Below, in pieces: positions 1 to 6,371 of a DNA stretch of 64,000 bases. The stretch is from contig DASRFB010000027.1 of the NCBI GenBank assembly GCA_035651815.1, forward strand, positions 11,314 to 75,313. The letters run 5' to 3'. This DNA comes from VBDM01 sp035651815 (GTDB lineage Bacteria; Pseudomonadota; Gammaproteobacteria; Burkholderiales; SG8-39). The notes beneath the pieces are model-generated. The model was not told the origin of the DNA. It saw only the letters and a program-made list of their open reading frames with translations, and ran no database searches. How positions within the stretch are numbered: position 1 is the stretch's first letter; each line of letters opens with the position of its first letter. Made by a program: the position numbers and the translations under genes.

Positions 1-663
1 CTAGCCGTCGGACGCGAGCGCGTAGCCGACGCCGCGCACCGTGCGGATCGCGCCCTCGCCGAGCTTCTTGCGCAGGTTGTGGATGTGCACCTCGACCGAG
101 TTGCTCGCGATCTCCTCGCCCCAGCCGTAGAGCCGCTCCTCGAGCTGCGCGCGCGACAGCGCCGCGCCCGGGCGCTCGAGCAGCGCCTGCAGCAGCGCGA
201 ACTCGCGCGCCGACACCGGCACGTCGCGTCCCTGGTACGCGACCTTGTGCGTCGCCGGGTTGAGCGCGAGCCCGCCGAAGGCGAGCACCGGCTCGGCGCG
301 GCCCGCGTGACGGCGCAGCACCGCGCGGATGCGCGCGGCGAGCTCGTCCAAGTCGAAGGGCTTCACCAGGTAGTCGTCGGCGCCGCGGTCGAGGCCGCGC
401 ACGCGGTCGGCGACCGCGTCGCGCGCGGTGAGGATCAGCACGGGGACGGGGTTGCCGCTGCGGCGCAGGTCCTCGAGCACGGCGTAGCCGTCCTTGCGCG
501 GCAGGCCGAGGTCGAGCAGCACCATCGCGTAGGGCTCGGTGCGGATCGCGGTCTCGGCGGCGCGGCCGTCGGTGACCCAGTCGACGGCGTGGCCGTCCTG
601 GCGCAGCCCCGCGCGGATGCTCTCGCCGATCATGGCGTCGTCTTCGACCAGCAGCAGGCGCAT
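1..663 (-). CDS. OmpR-family response regulator (QseB/PmrA-like)
   Basis: This is a two-component DNA-binding response regulator of 220 residues. The N-terminal receiver domain (about 1-115) has the acidic pair in LLVEDDAM, the phospho-acceptor Asp in LLDLGLPRKDG and the conserved Lys in DDYLVKPFD. The C-terminal winged helix (about 125-218) carries the typical SNSVEVHIHNLRKKLG recognition helix and the IRTVRGVGYAL hairpin. The sequence most resembles the QseB/PmrA group. It lies 74 bp downstream of htrA on the same strand, so it is probably cotranscribed with it. The cognate histidine kinase would be expected just beyond the window edge. A PmrA/QseB-like box upstream of htrA (2218-2234) suggests autoregulation, which is inference. 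Confidence 0.93.
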   Translation of the reverse strand: MRLLLVEDDAMIGESIRAGLRQDGHAVDWVTDGRAAETAIRTEPYAMVLLDLGLPRKDGYAVLEDLRRSGNPVPVLILTARDAVADRVRGLDRGADDYLVKPFDLDELAARIRAVLRRHAGRAEPVLAFGGLALNPATHKVAYQGRDVPVSAREFALLQALLERPGAALSRAQLEERLYGWGEEIASNSVEVHIHNLRKKLGEGAIRTVRGVGYALASDG

Positions 664-737
664 GGGGGGATTTTAGAACGCGCGGATCGCGCGGCGGCCC
701 GGGGAGATCGGCCGGGCCGCCGCCGGCACGGACCCGG

Positions 738-2168
738 TCAACCGAGGTCGACCGGCACGTACATCTTAGCTTCGTCGCGCTGCACGAGCAGGGCCACGTG
801 CTTGCCCGCGCGCCCGATGAGCCGCCTGAGCTGCGCGACGTCGCGCACCGGCTGGTCGTTGAGCGCGAGGATCACGTCGCCGGGCTGGATGCCCGCGTGC
901 TCGGCGGCGCCGCTCACCTGCTCGACCACGAGGCCCGAGCCCGTCTTCAGCTCGCGCTTCTCCTCGGGCGTGAGCGGGCGCACCGCGAGCCCGAGCCGGC
1001 CCGAATTGGCGTCGGGGGATTCGTCGTTCGCGGCGACCTGCTCGGGCGCCATCGTCCCGACCGTGACCTGCAGCGAGCGCTCGGCGCCGTTGCGCCAGAC
1101 GCGGACGGGCGCCGACTGCCCGGGCTTCATGTCGGCGACCAGCATCGGCAGCGTGGACGAGTCGTCGACGGTCCGGCCGTCGAAGGCGAGGATCACGTCG
1201 CCCGGCTGGATGCCCGCGCGCGCCGCCGGCCCGCCGCTCTCGACCGAGGCGACGAGCGCGCCCTCGGGTCGCGGCAGGCCGAAGGACTCGGCGAGGCTCT
1301 GGTTCACGGGCTGCACCGTGACGCCGATGCGGCCGCGCGTGACCTTGCCCGTCTTCTGCAGCTGGTCCTTCACCTGCATCGCGATGTCGATCGGGATCGC
1401 GAACGACAGGCCCTGGTAGCCGCCCGTCTGGCTGTAGATCTGCGAGTTGATGCCGATGACGTCGCCGTCGAGGTCGAACAGCGGCCCGCCGGAGTTGCCC
1501 GGGTTCACCGCGACGTCGGTCTGGATGAAGGGGACGTAGCTGTCGGAGAGCGAGCGCGACTTGGCCGAGACGATGCCCGCGGTCACGCTGTTCTCGAAGC
1601 CGAAGGGCGAGCCCATCGCCACCACCCACTGCCCGACCCTGATGTGCGAGGAGTCGCCGATGCGCACCGTCGGCAGGTTCGCGGCGTCGATCTTGATCAG
1701 CGCGACGTCGCTCTTCGTATCCTCGCCGACGACCTTGGCCTTGAACTCGCGCCGGTCGGTGAGCTTGACGTTCACCTCCTTCGCGCCGTCGACGACGTGC
1801 GCGTTGGTGAGGATGTAGCCGTCGGAGCTGACGATGAAGCCCGAGCCGAGGCCGCGCAGCGGACCGGGCTTGGGCGCCGGAACGCCGAACTGCCGGAAGA
1901 ACTGCGAGAACGGATCGTCGCCGTCGAGCGGCGTCTGCGCCTGCGCCGGCGCGGGCTTGGACACGGTGATGTTCACGACCGCCGGGCCCGCCTGCTCGGC
2001 GAGGCGGGTGAAGTCGGGCAGCCCGGCGCGGCCGGTCGCGGCGCGGTCGGTGACCGAGGTGGTGGTCGTCGTCGACGCGATCGGCGTCGCCGAGGACGCG
2101 GAACAGCCGGCGACGAAGGCCGGCAACAGGGCGGCGAGGACCGCGACCCGCAGTGCGTTTGCTTTCAT
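738..2168 (-). CDS. HtrA/DegP-family periplasmic serine endoprotease, lipoprotein form
   Basis: This is a Do-family protease of 476 residues that degrades misfolded envelope proteins. It starts with a lipoprotein signal (AFVAGC, Cys22), so it is probably anchored to a membrane facing the periplasm. The trypsin-like domain has the catalytic triad His124 (TNAHVV), Asp154 (KSDVAL) and Ser226 (GNSGGP). Two PDZ domains follow, near residues 275-370 and 390-470, each with a GIQPGDVIL motif. The start ATG is preceded by GGGAG. Lipidated HtrA is less common than the signal-peptide-cleaved DegP/MucD type. The next gene on the strand is an OmpR-type regulator, giving a protease/two-component operon of the kind used for envelope stress. 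Confidence 0.93.
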   Translation of the reverse strand: MKANALRVAVLAALLPAFVAGCSASSATPIASTTTTTSVTDRAATGRAGLPDFTRLAEQAGPAVVNITVSKPAPAQAQTPLDGDDPFSQFFRQFGVPAPKPGPLRGLGSGFIVSSDGYILTNAHVVDGAKEVNVKLTDRREFKAKVVGEDTKSDVALIKIDAANLPTVRIGDSSHIRVGQWVVAMGSPFGFENSVTAGIVSAKSRSLSDSYVPFIQTDVAVNPGNSGGPLFDLDGDVIGINSQIYSQTGGYQGLSFAIPIDIAMQVKDQLQKTGKVTRGRIGVTVQPVNQSLAESFGLPRPEGALVASVESGGPAARAGIQPGDVILAFDGRTVDDSSTLPMLVADMKPGQSAPVRVWRNGAERSLQVTVGTMAPEQVAANDESPDANSGRLGLAVRPLTPEEKRELKTGSGLVVEQVSGAAEHAGIQPGDVILALNDQPVRDVAQLRRLIGRAGKHVALLVQRDEAKMYVPVDLG

Positions 2169-2217
2169 GCTCGGCTCCCTAGCAAGGATTGAATGCCGGT
2201 CATGCTAGGCGGGCGAC

Positions 2218-2234
2218 CTTAACGCGGCCTTAAG
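2218..2234. promoter_or_regulatory. PmrA/QseB-like direct-repeat box upstream of htrA
   Basis: CTTAAC, five bases, then CTTAAG: two half-sites 11 bp apart, which matches the known PmrA/QseB box architecture (YTTAAK-N5-YTTAAK). It lies 50 bp upstream of htrA. On the minus strand it is followed after 10 bp by TAGCAT (2202-2207), a possible -10. The regulator encoded at 1-663 is the obvious candidate binder (inference). Confidence 0.55.
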
Positions 2235-2250
2235 CACGCCGGCGCGCGGG

Positions 2251-2285
2251 TGTAACTTCCTGTAACTGCCGTAACCTGCTATATA
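2251..2285 (+). promoter_or_regulatory. Triple TGTAAC direct repeat and TATATA -10 upstream of the receiver gene
   Basis: Three near-identical decamers sit head to tail: TGTAACTTCC, TGTAACTGCC and GTAACCTGC. They directly precede TATATA at 2280-2285, a good -10. The hexamer 17 bp upstream (TTCCTG) is a poor -35, and the repeats overlap it, as expected for an activator-dependent promoter. The start codon is at 2318, with AGGGAG just upstream. Confidence 0.45.
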
Positions 2286-2317
2286 TAGAGGCGAAGAAAC
2301 ACAGGGAGACCACTGCG

Positions 2318-2683
2318 ATGGCTGTAAAGAAGATCCTGATCGTCGACGATTCGCCCACCGACCGCCAGTACCTGCTCGAGGTGCTGAGCAAGCAGGGCTA
2401 CGAGTGCGTCACCGCGCAGAGCGGCGAGGAGGCGGTCGAGAAGTCGAAGAGCGAGCGCCCCGACCTGATCCTCATGGACATCATCATGCCCGGGACCGAC
2501 GGCTACAAGGCGACGCGCATCATCAAGCACGACGACGCGACCAAGCACATCCCGGTGATCATGTGCACGAGCAAGAACCTCGAGACCGACCGGGTCTGGG
2601 GCATGCGCCAGGGCGCGGCGGATTACCTGGTGAAGCCGATCAACGCCAAGGAGCTGCTCTCGAAGATCGCGGCGATCCGCTGA
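2318..2683 (+). CDS. Single-domain response regulator (PilH/CheY-like)
   Basis: This 121-residue protein is a receiver domain with no output domain. It has the Asp pair in LIVDDSPTDR, the phospho-acceptor Asp in LILMDIIMPG, a Thr in IMCTSKNLETD and the Lys in DYLVKPINAKE. DSPTDRQYL and the MxTSK-like segment resemble the twitching-motility regulators PilG/PilH, but no pil or che gene is nearby, so its pathway is unknown. It is transcribed divergently from htrA and has its own well-formed -10 region. Its TGA is directly abutted by the reverse-complement stop of the convergent gene, so there is no room for a terminator between them. Confidence 0.88.
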   Translation: MAVKKILIVDDSPTDRQYLLEVLSKQGYECVTAQSGEEAVEKSKSERPDLILMDIIMPGTDGYKATRIIKHDDATKHIPVIMCTSKNLETDRVWGMRQGAADYLVKPINAKELLSKIAAIR

Positions 2684-3844
2684 TCAGCCGCCGAGGCGCT
2701 CCGACGCGAGGCGCGCGCCTTCGGCGAGCGCGCGCAGCTTGGCCCACGCGACCGTCTCGGGAATCTCGGTGTTGCCCGCGGTCGAGCAGAAGCCGCAGTC
2801 GTTCCCGAACATGACGCGCCCTCGGGCGGCGCGCGCCCAGCGCTCCATGCGGTCGGCGACGACCTCGGGGTGCTCGACCGTGACGCTCGAGTGCGTGACC
2901 GCGCCGGGGATCAGCGTCTTGCCCTCGGGGATCGCGATTCTCTGCGCCGCGCGCCATTCGTGCTCGTGGCGCGGGTTCGCCGCCTCGAACGAGTAGAACC
3001 CGGCGCGGATCGTCAGGATCAGGTCGAGCACCTGCTCGAGCTGCAGGTCCGAGACGCGCGGACCGAAGTTGACGCCGTAGCAGGTGTGGAAGCGGATGCG
3101 CTCGGGCGGCAGCCCCCGCAGCGCGTGGTTGATGTGCTCGATGCGCTTCTGCATCCACTGGCGGTAGCGCGCGAGGTCCCAGTCGCGGCGCGCGTCCCAG
3201 GAGCTGACGAGGCGCGGGTCGTCGATCTGGAGATACAGCCCGGAATCGAGGATCGCGCGGTACTCCTCGCGCATCGCCTCGCCGTGCGCCTCGAAGTACT
3301 CCTCCTCGGTCGCGTAGTGCTCGTTCGCGTCCGCGGGAATCGGGCCCGACGAGGGCATGAAGCCTTCGGCCGCGCCCGCGGCCGCCATCGCGTCCTTGAG
3401 GTTGGCGAGGTCGCGCCGCAGGTATCGCTGCCCGACGTAGCGGATCGGCGCGACGCAGGCGCGCGGCGCGACGCGCACCGCGTTCGCGAACGGGTTGTGC
3501 TCCTGCGCCGAGCGGTAGTAGTCGGGGAACATCGCGACGTCGCGCCCGTTCGGGTCGACCGGCCCAGGCACGGGCACGCCGCCCGTCGGGACGCGCGGCT
3601 CGAAGCCGCCGATCCGCTCGGCGAGGTAGCCGCGGAAGCTCGGCTTCGAGCACTCGCCGTCGCCGACCACGTCGATGCCGGCGTCCACCTGCCTGCGCAC
3701 GATCTCGAACACGTGCCTGCGAACGAGCGCGTCGTAGGCCGCGTCGTCCACGCCGCGGCCCTCGAAGCGCGCGCGCAGCGCGGCGAGCACCTCGGGCGGG
3801 CGCGGCAGGCTGCCGGTGTGGGTGGTGCGGATGCGCTCGGCCAT
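2684..3844 (-). CDS. MetE-like cobalamin-independent methyltransferase domain protein
   Basis: This 386-residue protein corresponds to the C-terminal catalytic half of cobalamin-independent methionine synthase (UroD/MetE fold). It has the opening TTHTGSLPRP, the zinc-ligand pair His-x-Cys in FHTCYG and the further Cys in NDCGFCSTAG. Stand-alone proteins of this type include archaeal MetE-core methyltransferases and epoxyalkane:CoM transferase relatives, so the methyl or thiol substrate cannot be assigned. It is divergent from a Bug solute receptor with only 39 bp between start codons. No Shine-Dalgarno is visible. A TAATAT hexamer (minus strand, 3858-3853) ends 8 bp before the ATG, so the mRNA may be nearly leaderless. 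Confidence 0.85.
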   Translation of the reverse strand: MAERIRTTHTGSLPRPPEVLAALRARFEGRGVDDAAYDALVRRHVFEIVRRQVDAGIDVVGDGECSKPSFRGYLAERIGGFEPRVPTGGVPVPGPVDPNGRDVAMFPDYYRSAQEHNPFANAVRVAPRACVAPIRYVGQRYLRRDLANLKDAMAAAGAAEGFMPSSGPIPADANEHYATEEEYFEAHGEAMREEYRAILDSGLYLQIDDPRLVSSWDARRDWDLARYRQWMQKRIEHINHALRGLPPERIRFHTCYGVNFGPRVSDLQLEQVLDLILTIRAGFYSFEAANPRHEHEWRAAQRIAIPEGKTLIPGAVTHSSVTVEHPEVVADRMERWARAARGRVMFGNDCGFCSTAGNTEIPETVAWAKLRALAEGARLASERLGG

Positions 3845-3851
3845 ATCGTCT

Positions 3852-3858
3852 TATATTA
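3852..3858. promoter_or_regulatory. Overlapping divergent -10 elements
   Basis: The only AT-rich patch in the 39-bp divergent gap reads TATATT on the plus strand and TAATAT on the minus strand. The two hexamers overlap, so the two promoters could not be occupied at once. I see no convincing -35 on either strand. Confidence 0.35.
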
Positions 3859-3883
3859 ACGGTTGCCCGTGACGGAGGTGACC

Positions 3884-4837
3884 GTGCGCCGCTGGATGCT
3901 CCCGCTGATCGCGATGATGCTCGCGCCCGTCCTCGCCGGCGCCCAGACGTATCCCGCCAAGGCGGTGCGTCTGGTCGTCGGCTTCACCGCCGGCGGCCCG
4001 ACCGACCTCCCCGCGCGCTTCATCGCCGACCGGCTCGGCACGTCGCTCGGCCAGCGCGTCGTGGTCGAGAACCGTCCCGGCGCGAGCGGGCAGATCGCGA
4101 CGCAGGACGTGCTGTCGAAGCCGCGCGACGGCTACAACCTGCTCCTGTGCACGCACTTCGAGGCGATCAACGCCGCGGTCCAGCGCAGGCTCGCGTACAC
4201 GCTCGCCGACGTCGCGCCGATCAGCCAGATCTCGCGCTACTACTACGGCGTGGTGGCGACGAACGAGATCCCTGCGAAAGACTGGGAGAGCTTCATCGCC
4301 TACGCGCGCGCGAACCCGGGCAAGCTCAACTACGGCACGATCGGCCGCGGCTCGGCGCAGGAGATCCTCGCGCTCGAGATCGGCAAGCTCGCCGGCATCC
4401 GCATGACCGGCGTCCCGTACAAGGGCGGCGCCGACGTGATGAACGACCTGATCGCGGGGCGCGTGCAGTTCTACGCCTCGCCCACGCTCGGCGTGCTGCC
4501 GCAGTACCGCGCCGGGAAGCTGCGCCTCCTCGCCGTGACGAGCGCCGAGCGCCTCGCCGCCGCGCCCGAGATCCCGACCGTCTCCGAGAAGGGACTGCCG
4601 TTCGTGCGCTACGGCTGGCTCGGCATCTGCGCCGGCGCCGGCACGCCGAAGACGATCGTCGCGAAGCTCAACCGCGAGATCGTCGCGATCGTCGGCTCGG
4701 CCGACTACCGCGACATGATCGAGAAGGCGGGCTCGGTGCCGGTGTCGTCGACGCCCGAGGAGCTGGGAAAAGTGCTCGAGGAAACCTACGAGCAGACCGA
4801 GCGCGTCGCGAAGGAGTTCGACCTCAAGGTCGATTGA
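3884..4837 (+). CDS. Bug/TctC-family periplasmic solute-binding receptor
   Basis: This is a tripartite-tricarboxylate-transporter-type extracytoplasmic receptor of 317 residues. It has a short signal peptide ending near VLAGAQ and then the family hallmark YPAKAVRLVVGFTAGGPTD. Ligands of the family are usually carboxylates or amides. No TctA/TctB permease genes are in the window, which is normal for the expanded Bug family of Bordetella/Burkholderiales. The GTG at 3884 was chosen because GGAGG lies 5 bp upstream; a longer TTG start at 3863 has no ribosome-binding site. The divergent MetE-like enzyme may act on the imported compound (inference). Confidence 0.88.
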   Translation: MRRWMLPLIAMMLAPVLAGAQTYPAKAVRLVVGFTAGGPTDLPARFIADRLGTSLGQRVVVENRPGASGQIATQDVLSKPRDGYNLLLCTHFEAINAAVQRRLAYTLADVAPISQISRYYYGVVATNEIPAKDWESFIAYARANPGKLNYGTIGRGSAQEILALEIGKLAGIRMTGVPYKGGADVMNDLIAGRVQFYASPTLGVLPQYRAGKLRLLAVTSAERLAAAPEIPTVSEKGLPFVRYGWLGICAGAGTPKTIVAKLNREIVAIVGSADYRDMIEKAGSVPVSSTPEELGKVLEETYEQTERVAKEFDLKVD

Positions 4838-4846
4838 AGGTCCGCG

Positions 4847-5158
4847 CTATCCGCGGACGTCGATGTCGTTGTCGACGCGCGCCACGCCGGGCACGCGCGC
4901 GGCGACCTCGGCCGCCTCGCGCCGGTCGCGCTCGCTCGGCACGCTACCCGTCAGCTCCACGCGCCCGCCCTGCGTCTTGATGTCCACGTGCGAGTCGCCC
5001 GCCAGGGCGATATTCGGGTCGTGCGCGATATTCGATTCGATCTGCGCCGTGATGCTGTCGTCGCTGACCCCGCGATCGTTGTACGTGCTCGCGCACCCGG
5101 CCGCTCCCGCGACCGCCAGCCCGAGTCCCGCGATCCAGAAAGACCTTCCGACTTGCAT
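4847..5158 (-). CDS. BON-domain lipoprotein (OsmY-like)
   Basis: This is a small envelope lipoprotein of 103 residues. Its lipobox is GAAGC with Cys22, followed by one BON domain (about 40-102) containing ITAQIESNI, the GGRVELTGSV turn and the AARVPGVARVDNDI end. BON proteins such as OsmY/DolP bind phospholipid and are often stress-induced. The ATG at 5158 has a good GGAGG; the longer upstream reading is out-of-character arginine-rich sequence. A terminator-like hairpin lies 13 bp upstream of the start codon. It converges with the Bug gene, with stops 9 bp apart. Confidence 0.85.
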   Translation of the reverse strand: MQVGRSFWIAGLGLAVAGAAGCASTYNDRGVSDDSITAQIESNIAHDPNIALAGDSHVDIKTQGGRVELTGSVPSERDRREAAEVAARVPGVARVDNDIDVRG

Positions 5159-5170
5159 GGAACCTCCGTG

Positions 5171-5198
5171 AAAAGAAGCGCGGCCCCGACGGGGCCGC
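5171..5198 (-). terminator. Intrinsic terminator after ackA, or attenuator before the BON gene
   Basis: On the minus strand GCGGCCCC-GTC-GGGGCCGC forms an 8-bp G+C-perfect stem with a 3-nt loop, followed by GCTTCTTTT. It would end the long pentose phosphate operon. Because it sits just upstream of the BON gene's ribosome-binding site, any BON transcript starting further upstream must read through it. Confidence 0.65.
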
Positions 5199-5302
5199 AT
5201 CATCTTTACGACGGGTGACCGTGCCGGTCGGTTCCGCCGCGGCGCGGACGGCGGCCGGGTCGTCAACGGGATCGAAATGAACCGGCGCGCGGCGTTCCAG
5301 GC

Positions 5303-6364
5303 CTATCGCAAGGATGAATGATGTCTCCGGCTGGGGCCGTCGGGCATCAGCTCCCGAGCATGGCGCGCGATCTGCGCCTCCTCCTCGGCGGCGAGCACGC
5401 GCACCGGGCACGCGAGCCCGCGGCAGATCGCGTCGCGCACCTGGGCGTCGTGCTCGCCGATGCCGCCGGTGAACACGAGCAGGTCGACGCCCCCGAGCGC
5501 GGCGATCATCGCGGCGACGTGCTTGCGCGCGGAGTAGCGGAACATCTCGATCGCGAGCCGCGCGTCGGCGCTCGAGCGGGCGGCCTCGCGCAGCCGTCGC
5601 ATGTCGCCGTCGAGCCCCGATATCCCGAGCAGACCCGAGCGGTGGTCGACGAGGTCCTCGATCCGCGCGCGGTCGTAGCCCTTCTCGCGCATCAGGTAGA
5701 GCAGCACCCCGGGGTCGAGGTCGCCGCAGCGCGTTCCCATGACGAGCCCGCCCGTGGGGGTGAGCCCCATCGTCGTGTCGATCGAGCGGCCGTCCTGCAC
5801 GGCGGTGACGCTCGCGCCGTTGCCGAGATGGGCGATCACCAGGCGGCGCGGCAGATCGCGCCCGAGCCGGCGCACGATCGACTCGCACGACAGGCCGTGG
5901 AAGCCGTAGCGCTCGACGCCCTCCGCGCGCAGCGCTTTCGGCAGCGGCAGCACGCGCGCGACTTCGGGCAATCCGGCGTGGAACGCCGTGTCGAGGCACG
6001 CGGCGTGACGGGCTTGCGGAAAGCGCTCGCGCGCGTAGCGGATGACCGCGAGCGCCGGCGGCAGGTGCAGCGGCGCGAAGGGCGTCGCCGCTTCGAGCCG
6101 CCGCAAGACCTCGGCGTCGATCAGCGCGTGGCGGCGCAGGCCCGGGCCGCCGTGGACCACGCGGTGTCCGACCGCGGCGGGAGCCGGCAGCTCGCGCTCG
6201 GCGAGCAGCCTGCCGACGTGCGCGACCGCGTCGCGCTGCGCGTCGCCGGCCGCCTCGGTTTCGCCCGAGAGCAGCGTCTCGAGGGTGGAAGGCCCGACCC
6301 GGTACAGGCCGAACTTGAGCGACGACGAGCCGCTGTTCAGCGCGAGAACCGGGATGACCGTCAT
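5303..6364 (-). CDS. ackA: Acetate kinase
   Basis: This enzyme converts acetyl phosphate and ADP to acetate and ATP in the cytoplasm. The 353-residue protein has the N-terminal LALNSGSSSLKFG phosphate-binding motif, VGHRVVHGG, a YGFHGLSCES version of the usual HGTSH region, the AHLGNGASV motif and FTGGIGEHDA. It is somewhat shorter than the roughly 400-residue family norm. It is the last gene of the operon, 7 bp after xfp, so its natural substrate is the acetyl phosphate made by phosphoketolase. No phosphotransacetylase gene is present in the window. Confidence 0.93.
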   Translation of the reverse strand: MTVIPVLALNSGSSSLKFGLYRVGPSTLETLLSGETEAAGDAQRDAVAHVGRLLAERELPAPAAVGHRVVHGGPGLRRHALIDAEVLRRLEAATPFAPLHLPPALAVIRYARERFPQARHAACLDTAFHAGLPEVARVLPLPKALRAEGVERYGFHGLSCESIVRRLGRDLPRRLVIAHLGNGASVTAVQDGRSIDTTMGLTPTGGLVMGTRCGDLDPGVLLYLMREKGYDRARIEDLVDHRSGLLGISGLDGDMRRLREAARSSADARLAIEMFRYSARKHVAAMIAALGGVDLLVFTGGIGEHDAQVRDAICRGLACPVRVLAAEEEAQIARHARELMPDGPSRRHHSSLR

Positions 6365-6371
6365 CAGGCGC

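Noticed and set aside
2681..2686. TGATCA formed by two abutting stop codons
   Set aside because: A curiosity of zero-spacing convergent genes; no further structure supports a special role.
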